Positions 43,662 through 51,833 of a stretch of 64,000 nt of DNA are shown piece by piece (position 1 is the first letter of the stretch; each line of letters begins with the position of its first letter). The position numbers and the translations under genes are program-made. The notes under the pieces were generated by a model. The model was given only the letters and a program-made list of their open reading frames with translations, ran no database searches and was not told where the DNA came from. The stretch comes from JAWKUK01 sp041398605 (GTDB lineage Bacteria; Planctomycetota; UBA1135; GCA-002686595), in the NCBI GenBank assembly GCA_041398605.1, contig JAWKUK010000013.1, positions 62,001-126,000 of the forward strand. The letters run 5' to 3'.

Positions 43662-45593
43662 ATGTCACTGTCCCTTCGCCTGACACTGCTCCTCGCCTGC
43701 GTCATCGCGCTAGGGGCTTTCGTCGGCGATCGGCTGCACCGCGGCCTCTTCGAGCAGCACTTCGGGACCGTCGAACGAATCAAGGCCCAGGACGCCGCGC
43801 GCCTCGCCGCGCGCGTGCTCCAAGAGGAGGCGGACGACCTCGGCCGTGACGCGGTCCGCTTGGCGTGGTCGGACCGTCTCCACGCCGCCATCGCGCGTCC
43901 GAGCGCCAAGATCGACGGCGAGCTCGTCGAGCCGGGAGTCCTCGAGGCAAGCGGGTTCGACGTCACCGCGATCCTCGAGGTCGACGGCACCGTGCGCTTC
44001 CTGCACGTGCAACACCCCGATCACGCGGACTGGAACAGCCTGCGAATGCTGCCCGCTGAGTCGGTCAACTTGACCCAGCTCATCGGACGATCCATGGACT
44101 CACAGGGCGTCTCCGAGCAGCGGGGCGTGCTCGCCGCGGGCCTGATGGCCACGGAGCTCGGACCGATGCTCATCGCCGCCCGCAACCTCGTCCCTGCGAC
44201 GCGCTCCGAGCAGCGGCGAGGGATCGTCGTCGTGGGCCGCTTCCTCGGCGCGGACCTCGAAGGCGAGCTCGAGCGGCGCCTCGGCTTCGGCGTGGACGTG
44301 TGGCCCGTAGGGTCGAACTCCGTGCCCGCGGAGGCACGCGAGCAACAAGACCTGGCAACGTCGAGCCCGGAGCCAGTCGTCGTTCCGGTCGATGACCAGC
44401 GCCTGGACGTCTATGCGACGCTGAATGACATCCACCGGCGCCCCGAGTTCCTCGTTCGGACAGTCTTGCAGCGCGACATCTCAGCCGCCGCTGCGGTCGC
44501 GATCCGGTCTGGGCTCCTCTTGTCGCTCACGTTGTCACTCGGCCTGCTGTTGACGCTGACGATCGCGCTGAGGGCGCTTGTGCTGCGCCCGCTCGCCGGC
44601 TTGACTCAGTCGGTCGTGAAGATCGGCGCGAACGAGGACTACTCCGTGCGTGTCGATGACGGCCGCGCGGATGAGCTCGGAATCTTGGCGCGCGCATTCG
44701 ACGAGATGCTGGAGCGCTTGGAAGAGGCGCGCCGTCAGGTGATTGAGACCGCTCGCGCCGCGGGAATGTCCGAGATCGCGATGGGCATTCTGCACAACGT
44801 CGGCAATGTCCTGAACAGCGTCAACATCTCGACGAGCGTGCTGAGCGAGCGCGTCACGGGCATGTGCGTGGATGACCTCTCGAGGGTCACGCAGACGATG
44901 CGCGAGCGCGCTGACGACCTCGCCAAGTTCCTGACAGAGGACCCGCAGGGCCAGCACCTTCAGCCCTTCCTGAACGCGCTCGTCAGCCAGCTCGAGAACG
45001 ACCGCGACGAGATCGCGCGCGAGATCACGTCATTGTCCTCGGGCATCGAGCACGTGTGCGAGCTCGTCAAGTCGCAGCAGGGGCTGGCCCGTAACACGCA
45101 GGTGATCGAACGCGTCGCGGTCGACGGGCTCATCACCGACGCGGTCAAGATGACGGAGCGCGCGCGCGGGTCAAGCACGACGCCGATCGTGGTCGAGCTC
45201 GAGCCGGACCTCCCAATGCTCGTAATCGACCGTCACAAGACGCTCGAGATCGTCGTCAACCTCGTGCAGAACGCGCGCCAAGCGATCGAGGAGTGCGCGC
45301 CGCGCCCCGAGGGCCATTCGCTGCGGATCCGCGCGCACAGGACGTTCGGCGGCAAGCTACGCATTGAGGTCCGCGACAGCGGCGTCGGGATCGCGCCTGA
45401 AGACCTGACACGGATCTTCCAGCTCGGGTTCACGACCAAGCCCTCGGGCAGCGGCCTCGGGCTCCACAGCGCGGCAAACGGCGCCAAGACGCTCGGGGGC
45501 ACCCTCAGCGTCGAGAGCCCCGGCCGCGGCAACGGCGCGACCTTCATCCTTGAGCTCCCGTTCGGCGCCCGCGCGGAGAAGGAGGCGGCATGA
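43662..45593 (+). CDS. Membrane sensor histidine kinase with HNVGN-type H-box
   Basis: A 643-residue sensor kinase: TM1 (about 4-24), a periplasmic sensor domain of about 255 residues (CHASE4-like; KAQDAARLAARVLQEEADDLGRDAVRLAWSD), TM2 (about 284-305), HAMP (LRPLAGLTQSVVKIGANEDYSVRVDDGRADELGILARAFDEMLERL), then the phosphoacceptor region MGILHNVGNVLNSVNI with His378. This HNVGN type differs from the standard SHELRTPL box. The ATPase domain has EIVVNLVQNARQAIEE, DSGVGIAPEDL and GSGLGLHSAANGAKTLGG. The stop overlaps the next gene (ATGA). It most likely phosphorylates the receiver encoded there. Confidence 0.9.
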   Translation: MSLSLRLTLLLACVIALGAFVGDRLHRGLFEQHFGTVERIKAQDAARLAARVLQEEADDLGRDAVRLAWSDRLHAAIARPSAKIDGELVEPGVLEASGFDVTAILEVDGTVRFLHVQHPDHADWNSLRMLPAESVNLTQLIGRSMDSQGVSEQRGVLAAGLMATELGPMLIAARNLVPATRSEQRRGIVVVGRFLGADLEGELERRLGFGVDVWPVGSNSVPAEAREQQDLATSSPEPVVVPVDDQRLDVYATLNDIHRRPEFLVRTVLQRDISAAAAVAIRSGLLLSLTLSLGLLLTLTIALRALVLRPLAGLTQSVVKIGANEDYSVRVDDGRADELGILARAFDEMLERLEEARRQVIETARAAGMSEIAMGILHNVGNVLNSVNISTSVLSERVTGMCVDDLSRVTQTMRERADDLAKFLTEDPQGQHLQPFLNALVSQLENDRDEIAREITSLSSGIEHVCELVKSQQGLARNTQVIERVAVDGLITDAVKMTERARGSSTTPIVVELEPDLPMLVIDRHKTLEIVVNLVQNARQAIEECAPRPEGHSLRIRAHRTFGGKLRIEVRDSGVGIAPEDLTRIFQLGFTTKPSGSGLGLHSAANGAKTLGGTLSVESPGRGNGATFILELPFGARAEKEAA

Positions 45594-46894
45594 CACACGC
45601 CCCCAATCGCCGCGTCTTGACGGTCGACGATACGCCGTCGATCCACGACGACTATCGCAAGATCCTCGGCGCCATCGGCGAGGCCGGGACGCAGCAAAAG
45701 AGCCTCGCAGCCGCGCGCGCGGCGTTCTTTGGGAAGGACTCTGCGCCGAAGCCGGCTGAAGCCGGCGCGACGAGCTTCGAGATCACGTCCGCGCTGCAGG
45801 GCCAAGAGGCGCTCGAGGCAGTCAAGCTCGCCGTCGCGGAAGGTCGCCCGTACGCGGTCGCGTTCGTCGACATCCGTATGCCCCCGGGCTGGGACGGCGT
45901 CAAGACGATCCAAGAGCTGTGGAAAGCCGACCCGGCCCTCCAATGCGTGATTTGCACGGCGTTCTCCGACTATTCCTGGGAACAGACGGTCGAGACGCTT
46001 GGGCGCAGTGACCGCCTCCTGATCCTCAAGAAGCCCTTCGATCCGGTTGAGATTCGTCAGCTCGCAACCGCGCTCACGGAGAAGTGGAACTCCACGGCGC
46101 GGGAGTTCGAAGCACGCGGTGAGATCATGGCCAAGGAGGCCGAGGCGCGCTCCTATGCGGCATCGCTCGAGACGGCGAACCAAGCGCTGCGTACGTCGAA
46201 GGCGAGCGCTGATCGCTCCGCCGAGATCAAGCGCGCCTTCCTGGAGCGCCTGACAGAAGACGTCGGCGCGAGCCTGCGCGACATCCTCGACGGTCTCGTC
46301 CAGAGCGGCCGTACGACCGGGCTCGAAGCGACCCTCGATCGGAGCCAACAGCTCATGGAGACCGTCGCGCGGGCGCTGGACCTGACACGCCTCGAGCAAG
46401 GCACCCTCGGGGTCGAGCTCGGGCCATGCGACCTCTTCACGCTCGTCGAAGAGGCGACCCAGGTGCATCGCGCGCGGGCGGAGGCAAAGGGCCTCAGCTT
46501 CGAAGTCTCGATCGCGCCAGAGGTGCCGCGCCAGATCGAGTGCGACGGGCAGCGGCTCGCGCAGGTCATCGACCAGCTCATTTCGAACGCCGTACGCTTC
46601 ACAGAAGCCGGCGGAGTTCGCATCAGCGTGCACGCAGAGCCGAGCATGACCTGGAGCGTCGCGCGCATTCGCGTCGACATCGAAGACACGGGCGACGGCA
46701 TTCACCCGCGCGAGACCGGGTCACTCTTCGAGCCATTTGCGCCGAAGGTGGCCCAGAAGGCGAGCAGCGGGAGCGGCCTCGGGCTGGCGGTCGCGAAGCA
46801 AGTGGCGCGCCTCTTCGGCGGCGACCTCTCCTTCGACGCGCGCCCCGGTGGAGGCACGACCTTCCACCTGACGTTCGAGACGAAGCGCCTCTAA
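45590..46894 (+). CDS. Response regulator fused to a histidine-kinase-like module without phosphoacceptor His
   Basis: A 434-residue cytoplasmic protein. The REC domain (about 7-160) has DD at 13-14 (LTVDDTPSIHDDYRKIL), phosphoacceptor Asp94 (AFVDIRMPPGWDG) and the Lys in LKKPFDP, and an insertion of about 30 residues before the phosphorylation site. A coiled linker (about 160-210) leads to a HisKA-like helix in which the H-box FL-x4-SHE becomes FLERLTEDV: Glu223 stands where the His should be. The ATPase domain (about 300-434) still has IDQLISNAVRFTEAGG, EDTGDGIHPRE and GSGLGLAVAKQ. So the module may bind ATP but cannot autophosphorylate in the standard way. It overlaps the kinase gene upstream. 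Confidence 0.85.
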   Translation: MTHAPNRRVLTVDDTPSIHDDYRKILGAIGEAGTQQKSLAAARAAFFGKDSAPKPAEAGATSFEITSALQGQEALEAVKLAVAEGRPYAVAFVDIRMPPGWDGVKTIQELWKADPALQCVICTAFSDYSWEQTVETLGRSDRLLILKKPFDPVEIRQLATALTEKWNSTAREFEARGEIMAKEAEARSYAASLETANQALRTSKASADRSAEIKRAFLERLTEDVGASLRDILDGLVQSGRTTGLEATLDRSQQLMETVARALDLTRLEQGTLGVELGPCDLFTLVEEATQVHRARAEAKGLSFEVSIAPEVPRQIECDGQRLAQVIDQLISNAVRFTEAGGVRISVHAEPSMTWSVARIRVDIEDTGDGIHPRETGSLFEPFAPKVAQKASSGSGLGLAVAKQVARLFGGDLSFDARPGGGTTFHLTFETKRL

Positions 46895-47031
46895 CCGCGC
46901 ACCTCGACCCCGCCCGCGCGAGGTCGACCATGGAGCGCGAGCCTCCGGGCGCGCGGGGTCCCTCCTCCGGGCTGAGCGGCAGAATCAGCTTGCCTGGCCA
47001 AGCGGCGGGGTCAAGCAACTGGGTCAGGCGC

Positions 47032-47037
47032 TATGAT
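47032..47037 (+). promoter_or_regulatory. Candidate -10 (TATGAT) 7 nt before a start
   Basis: TATGAT, 7 bases, then ATG at 47045. The ATG inside the hexamer (47033) is an alternative start in the same frame. Confidence 0.4.
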
Positions 47038-47044
47038 CCGAAGG

Positions 47045-47497
47045 ATGCGTTCGTCACGTGCACTTGCGCGGCTCCTGGCTGGGCTCCTTGTCGTGCTCGC
47101 GGCGCTCGGCTGGTTCGAGGAGCGGCGCTTCATCGGCCGCGCGCTGCGCGCAGAAGGCCACCTGGCAGGCATCGTCGAGCACGAGGTCCGGTCGCTCTTC
47201 GGCGTCGACATCGAGCTGCGCCCGACCGTCGAGTTCCTCGCCCGCGACGGCACCCTGCAGCGCTTCGAAGCGACGGTGGATATCAAGCGCCTTGGCCTTG
47301 GCCGCGACGCGCCCCTCGGCGCGACGCTGAGCGCTGAGGTCCTCTACCTTGAGTCCGCGCCGGCCCAAGCGCGGCTCGACCTCGACGGCGCGCAGCGGGG
47401 CGGGGTCATTCTGCTGCTCGCCGCGCTCGGGTTGTTGTTCGCGCCGCCGATCTTGGCGCGCGCCTTCGATCGCGGCGCAGACGCCGCGCAGCCTTGA
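47045..47497 (+). CDS. DUF3592-like membrane protein
   Basis: A 150-residue protein with an N-terminal membrane helix (about 7-25), a small extracytoplasmic beta-domain (GHLAGIVEHEVRSLFGVDIELRPTVEFLARDGTLQRFEATVDI, GATLSAEVLYLESAPAQARLD) and a second helix (about 119-138). The pattern of GxVxxxExxxxxxxxxxxPxVxFxxxDG then VLYxxxxPxxA is that of DUF3592 proteins, whose function is unknown. The start at 47045 is preferred over 47033 because TATGAT precedes it by 7 bases. It is convergent with the EAL gene. Confidence 0.65.
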   Translation: MRSSRALARLLAGLLVVLAALGWFEERRFIGRALRAEGHLAGIVEHEVRSLFGVDIELRPTVEFLARDGTLQRFEATVDIKRLGLGRDAPLGATLSAEVLYLESAPAQARLDLDGAQRGGVILLLAALGLLFAPPILARAFDRGADAAQP

Positions 47498-47519
47498 GCT
47501 GCGCAGCGCCTGTCGTTGC

Positions 47520-49169
47520 TCACGCCGCGCGGCGCAGGCCCTGCTGCGGCTGGTTCGCCAGCAGCGCGGCCGCCTTCTCGGCGGGCACAGGCGGGCTGAA
47601 GAGGAACCCCTGCGCCTCGTTGCACTGCAGCACGCGCAGGAACGCGAGCTGATTCTCCGTCTCGACGCCCTCGGCGACCACCTTCAGCTTCAAGCTGTGG
47701 CCCATCAGGATGATCGCGGTCGCGATCGCGGCGTCGTCCGGGTTCGTCGTGAGATCGGTCACGAAGGAGCGGTCGATCTTCAGCGCATCGATCGGGAAGC
47801 GCTTGAGGTAAGAGAGCGAGCTGTAGCCCGTTCCGAAGTCGTCGATGGAGAGCTTCAACCCGAAGTCCTTGAAGCGACGCAGCGTCGCTGCGGTCTGGGT
47901 CGGGTCGTTCATCAAGAGGCTCTCGGTCACCTCGAGCTCGATGCCGTCCGGGTCGAGGCCCGACGCCGTGACCGCATTGGCGACCTGGTCGAACAGGTCC
48001 GCGCGGCGGAATTGCACGGGCGACAGGTTGACCGAGATGCGAATGTGGGGCAGACCAGCTGCGCGCCACGTCTTGTTCTGCCGCGCCGCCTCACCGACGA
48101 TCCACTCGCCGATCGGGACGATGAGCCCCGTTTCCTCGGCGAGCGGGATGAACTGCGCCGGCGACACCAAGCCGAACTGCGGGTGGATCCAGCGCAAGAG
48201 CGCTTCCATGCCGCGAATCTCGCGCGTCTCGATATCGACGCGGGGCTGGTAGTAGAGCACGAGCTCGCCGTTCTGCAGCGCATTGCGCAGGCTCGCCTCG
48301 AGCGTCAAGCGCTCGAACGCCCAGCGCCCCATGGCCTCGGAGTGGAAGACGACCTCTCCCTGCCCGTCGCGGAGCGCGCGTCCGGACGCCAGCAGCGCGT
48401 GCTTCACGAGTGAGTCCGCGTCGCCGCCGTCCGACGGAGAACACGCGACGCCGATGTGAACGGGTAACGCGACCCGGCGTGACAGCGCAGTGCGCAGGGC
48501 GCTCGCGAAGCGCGCTGCGTCCTGGACGCGGTTGAGGTCCGGCACGAGGACCGCCAAGCCGTCATCGCCGACCGGCATCGTCGCGACCCGATTCGAAGAG
48601 ACGCTGAACTCCGCAGTCTCCCCGAGGCTGTTCGCGGCATCGTCGATAGCGCGGAGGATCTCGTCCCCGAGGCGCCCTTCGCGACCAGGGACTCGCACCA
48701 CGAAGAGCGGCGCCTGTCCCTCGCGCTCACGAGCCCGAACGATCCGCTCGGCGACGCGCGCCATGAAGTCATCGGGCTCCGGCGCCGCTCGAGCCGCGGG
48801 CGAATGACGGGCGCGCTCGACGATGCGGTGCGCGACCAGCGCTGGGGACGCGTGGGGCTCGAGGACGTCCGCCGCCCCTGCTGCGAGGAGGGCCTCAACC
48901 GGTACGCAGTCGGTTGCCAGCACGAAGACCGGCCGCCCAGCCGCGACCTTGATGATCTGACACAGGAGGCCTAGGGCCTCGGGGGCCGAGCTCGGCGCCG
49001 ACCCCAGCCCGAGGTCGATGACCGCGCACTGGGCGGTCGCCGTGCCCTCGAGGACCTCTCCTCTGGTCTCAGCCAAGGTGACCCCGACCGACCTGGCCTC
49101 GAGCGCCGCTACGAGCGCTGAGTGGTCCGGGTAACGGGGAAGTGCGAGCAGTACGGTGCAGTCATCCAT
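47520..49169 (-). CDS. c-di-GMP phosphodiesterase (EAL) with degenerate REC-like and GGDEF-like domains
   Basis: A 549-residue protein. Residues 1-120 look like a degraded receiver (AVIDLGLGSAPSS in the phosphorylation loop, no Lys/Thr pair clear). Residues about 135-285 resemble a GGDEF domain whose active-site loop reads PVGDDGLAVLV, so diguanylate cyclase activity is unlikely. The EAL domain (about 290-540) is complete: MEALLRW (Glu322), SVNLSPVQFR, ELEVTES, IDDFGTGYSSLSYLKRFPIDALKIDRSFV, and VVAEGVET with the catalytic Glu. It should hydrolyse c-di-GMP. The gene is convergent with the DUF3592-like gene and divergent from the lipoprotein gene. Confidence 0.92.
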   Translation of the reverse strand: MDDCTVLLALPRYPDHSALVAALEARSVGVTLAETRGEVLEGTATAQCAVIDLGLGSAPSSAPEALGLLCQIIKVAAGRPVFVLATDCVPVEALLAAGAADVLEPHASPALVAHRIVERARHSPAARAAPEPDDFMARVAERIVRAREREGQAPLFVVRVPGREGRLGDEILRAIDDAANSLGETAEFSVSSNRVATMPVGDDGLAVLVPDLNRVQDAARFASALRTALSRRVALPVHIGVACSPSDGGDADSLVKHALLASGRALRDGQGEVVFHSEAMGRWAFERLTLEASLRNALQNGELVLYYQPRVDIETREIRGMEALLRWIHPQFGLVSPAQFIPLAEETGLIVPIGEWIVGEAARQNKTWRAAGLPHIRISVNLSPVQFRRADLFDQVANAVTASGLDPDGIELEVTESLLMNDPTQTAATLRRFKDFGLKLSIDDFGTGYSSLSYLKRFPIDALKIDRSFVTDLTTNPDDAAIATAIILMGHSLKLKVVAEGVETENQLAFLRVLQCNEAQGFLFSPPVPAEKAAALLANQPQQGLRRAA

Positions 49170-49407
49170 CGGAGGGGGGGACCATCTGGGACGGACGATC
49201 CGATCGGTCGTTTGCGGGCCGAGGGAATCGGCGTGGGGCTGACATCAGCCGTGGAGGTGATCGGCACCGGAGGGGGCAGGTATTGAACGCAACCGAGGGC
49301 GTCTCTCGACCACGCACCCTTGTGGTGCATCCCGGGGCCAAGGAGGGGCCCGCTGGGCGCCCGGGGCGCGCCGCGCGGCGACTCGCCCGCCGCCCTCTTA
49401 ATACAAT

Positions 49408-49452
49408 CTTGATCCCATATTGATAAGCAGATGGGATGCTCTTGATCCCATT
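49408..49452. promoter_or_regulatory. AT-rich patch with CTTGATCCCAT repeats and alternative hairpins
   Basis: CTTGATCCCAT occurs at 49408-49418 and 49441-49451, 33 bases apart (about three helical turns). ATGGGAT (49431-49437) between them can pair with either copy: upstream with a 12-base loop or downstream with a 7-base loop. It lies just before the ATG at 49465, so it may be an operator or an RNA switch. The AT content is unusually high for this window. Confidence 0.45.
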
Positions 49453-49464
49453 CGAGCCATCGAT

Positions 49465-50016
49465 ATGGACATCCAACGCAACCTTGGGCTCGCAGCCCTC
49501 ACGCTCACGCTCCTCGCAGCCTGCCGGTCTTCGGACGGCGCGACGGCCACCTCCCCCAACGCGGACCCCGCGGCGTCACGGGCGACGGACGCGGTCGACG
49601 CTGGCCGAGCCACCGTCGAGGCGGCGACGACGAGCTACGGGCGGCCAGGCTTCCACACCGCCGTCGTCGACGGCCGTCTCTGGGTCCTGCGCGAGGGGTC
49701 GGACGCCCTCGCGGAGTTCCTCGCCTCGGGCGAGCCGGCAAAGAGCGTGACGCTCCCGGGCCGAGGCCCGGGCGGGATCACGTTGCGTGGCGCGAGCCGG
49801 GACGAGCTCGAGGAGTACCTGCTGTCGCGACCGGGCTACTACGTGAAGCTCGTCGACGGGCGCCTCTGGGTGCTCCGCGCAGGCTCTGAGGCGCTGACGG
49901 AGTTCCTGGCCTCGGGTGAACCCGCCAAGAGCGTGACCTTCCCGGGCCGCGGCCCGGGCGGGATCACCGTGCGGAGCTCCGACCGCGAGACGGTCGACGC
50001 CTACCTCGGCGGTTGA
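49465..50016 (+). CDS. Lipoprotein with a tandem duplicated domain of about 60 residues
   Basis: A 183-residue lipoprotein: signal MDIQRNLGLAALTLTLLAAC with Cys20, a low-complexity Ala/Asp/Ser stretch, then two copies of a unit: VVDGRLWVLREGSDALAEFL...GEPAKSVTLPGRGPGG and LVDGRLWVLRAGSEALTEFL...GEPAKSVTFPGRGPGG. The copies are about 80% identical over 50 residues, so the duplication is recent or strongly selected. I do not know a named family. Start at 49465 is chosen for the lipobox spacing; upstream is the repeat region listed above. Confidence 0.75.
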   Translation: MDIQRNLGLAALTLTLLAACRSSDGATATSPNADPAASRATDAVDAGRATVEAATTSYGRPGFHTAVVDGRLWVLREGSDALAEFLASGEPAKSVTLPGRGPGGITLRGASRDELEEYLLSRPGYYVKLVDGRLWVLRAGSEALTEFLASGEPAKSVTFPGRGPGGITVRSSDRETVDAYLGG

Positions 50017-50649
50017 GCCTCCGGTCGGCTCGGGAGGATTTCTCGGGGGATCCTGCCCCACGCTTCGCTCGTGCTGCGGAAGTGCTGACGCCCGACGGGC
50101 GCACCTTCCCCATGTCGAACCCCTCCTCGCTCGAGGTCTTCCGGACGCTCGGATTCCTGCCCACGCCGCCGCCCCGTCGCGAGACGGGCGGCGAGCGGAC
50201 AGAGACCGCGGTCCGTTGCAGCCTTGGACGGCCCCCGGACCCGGCTTCGCCAGCGCCCTCGGCGCTCGCTGAAGTCGAGCGGGGCCAAGGAGTCGGCGCG
50301 ACTGGTGATCGGGCGCCCTGATGGGTCGTCGGGCGGTGCCGGAGAACACCGCTCGGCAAGCAGGAGAGCCGACGTGTCGTGCGCCCAGGCGCGCTGCTCG
50401 TTGGCGCAGGATCGGAGAGTTCGGAGCGGACACCTCGCTGAGGTGTCCGCTCCATTTCGTTCGCGCGAGGGCAGCGCGAGCGTGCGCGCAACGCGGGGCG
50501 CGATCGAAGGGCCCGATCACCACGATCGGAAGGAGCGATTGGAGCGCGCCGCTGGCGCGGTCGAGACTCTCCCCGTCGAGCGATGCAAGGGCCCTCAGGT
50601 CGCCGACGCGACCGCCTTGCATCCACGCTCACGTCCAAGCGCCATCCAC
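50017..50649. other. 633-bp region without an assignable gene; hairpin and possible small ORF
   Basis: No well-supported gene. A 69-codon frame at 50112-50321 (MSNPSSLEVFRTLGFLPTPP) has GC-rich third positions in its first half, but not enough to call. The strong hairpin at 50423-50453 suggests an RNA or a leader of the peroxiredoxin gene. The DNA from about 50470 to 50649 has no notable feature. Confidence 0.5.
50423..50460 (+). terminator. Strong hairpin with short T tract, probable terminator or attenuator
   Basis: GGAGCGGACACCTC (50423-50436), loop GCT, GAGGTGTCCGCTCC (50440-50453): 14 perfect base pairs followed by ATTTCGTT. It is about 400 bases after the lipoprotein gene and about 200 before ahpC, so it may end a small RNA or an untranslated transcript. 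Confidence 0.55.
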
Positions 50650-51189
50650 ATGCTGACCATCGGCGACCGCTTCCCGCACTACGCACTCACCGGGGTGACC
50701 TCGACTGACCCGAGCACCGCGTTCCAGACGTTCACGCCCGAGACGAGCGCTGGCCGCTGGCGGCTGCTCTTCTTCTACCCCAAGGACTTCACGTTCGTCT
50801 GCCCGACCGAGATCAAGGGCTTCGGCGACCTCGCGCGCGACTTCAGCGACCGCGACACGGACACCTTCGCGGTCAGCACGGACAACGAGTTCGTCCACCT
50901 CGCGTGGAAGCGCGATCACGCGGACCTGCGCGACTTGCCGATCCCAATGCTGTCGGACCTGTCGCGCGGGCTCTCGGACGCGCTCGGCATCCTCGACCCC
51001 GTGGACAAGGTCGCGCGTCGCGCGACCTTCCTCGTCGACCCAGAGGGCGTGATCCGCTTCGTGTCCGTGAACGACGGCAGCGTCGGGCGCAACCCCGAGG
51101 AGGTGCTGCGTGTCCTCGACGCGCTCCAAACCGACGAGCTGTGCCCGTGCAACTGGAAGCGGGGCGAAGAGACCCTCCACGTCGCCTGA
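50650..51189 (+). CDS. ahpC: Peroxiredoxin, AhpC family
   Basis: A 179-residue 2-Cys peroxiredoxin that reduces H2O2, organic hydroperoxides and peroxynitrite. Peroxidatic Cys51 is in FYPKDFTFVCPTEI; the resolving Cys are in ELCPCNW (Cys165 and Cys167), as in the AhpC group that works with AhpD. TFLVDPEGVIRFVSVNDGSVGRN is the conserved core. ATG at 50650 gives the usual N-terminus MLTIGDRFPHYAL. The AhpD gene follows after 20 bases, so both are one operon. Confidence 0.95.
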   Translation: MLTIGDRFPHYALTGVTSTDPSTAFQTFTPETSAGRWRLLFFYPKDFTFVCPTEIKGFGDLARDFSDRDTDTFAVSTDNEFVHLAWKRDHADLRDLPIPMLSDLSRGLSDALGILDPVDKVARRATFLVDPEGVIRFVSVNDGSVGRNPEEVLRVLDALQTDELCPCNWKRGEETLHVA

Positions 51190-51209
51190 GCCGACACCAA
51201 GGAGCCACG

Positions 51210-51752
51210 ATGACCCTCGAACAGATTCGCGAGCGCTTGCCCGCGCACGCCAAGGACCTGAAGCTCAATCTCGCGCTGCTCGAGCGCGGGACAAAGCTCG
51301 ACCCCCTGCAGCTCTGGGGTACAGCGGTCGCGTCCGCGCTCGCAGCGCGCAACGCGGACTTGTCCCGCGCGATCGTCGCGGAGGCGCGCGCGCACCTCTC
51401 CGCCGCTGAGCTGGAGGCCGCGCGCACGGCCGCCGCGCTGATGGCGATGAACAACGTGTACTACCGCTTCACGCACCTGGTGTCGGACGAGGAGTACGAG
51501 CGCTTGCCCGCGCGGCTCCGGATGCAAGGCATCGCGACACACGGCGTCGACCCGGTGGCCTTCGAGCTGTGGTCGATCGCCGTCTCAGCGGTCAACGGCT
51601 GCGGCAGGTGCATCGACTCGCACGAGCGTGTCCTGCGCGAGAAAGGCGCGAGCCGCGAGCACGTCCAGGACGCCGTGCGCCTGGCGGCGGTCATCGCGGC
51701 CACCGCCGCAGTGCTGGACGCCGAACGCGCGCTCGCGACGCAGACGGCGTGA
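51210..51752 (+). CDS. ahpD: Alkyl hydroperoxidase AhpD
   Basis: A 180-residue AhpD. The active-site motif is CGRCIDSHE with Cys131, Cys134 and His138, and Glu119 is in place, which matches the M. tuberculosis enzyme (Glu118, Cys130, Cys133, His137) almost residue by residue. It reduces oxidised AhpC, accepting electrons from a lipoamide-linked system. A clear AAGGAG site 6-7 bases before ATG 51210 fixes the start. It is directly downstream of ahpC. Confidence 0.95.
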   Translation: MTLEQIRERLPAHAKDLKLNLALLERGTKLDPLQLWGTAVASALAARNADLSRAIVAEARAHLSAAELEAARTAAALMAMNNVYYRFTHLVSDEEYERLPARLRMQGIATHGVDPVAFELWSIAVSAVNGCGRCIDSHERVLREKGASREHVQDAVRLAAVIAATAAVLDAERALATQTA

Positions 51753-51833
51753 GTCCGCGCCATCGAAGGCATGAACCCTGATTCACGCGAGCGCCGGCTC
51801 GAATGCCGCCCCTCCGGGGCCTACTGAGTTAAT

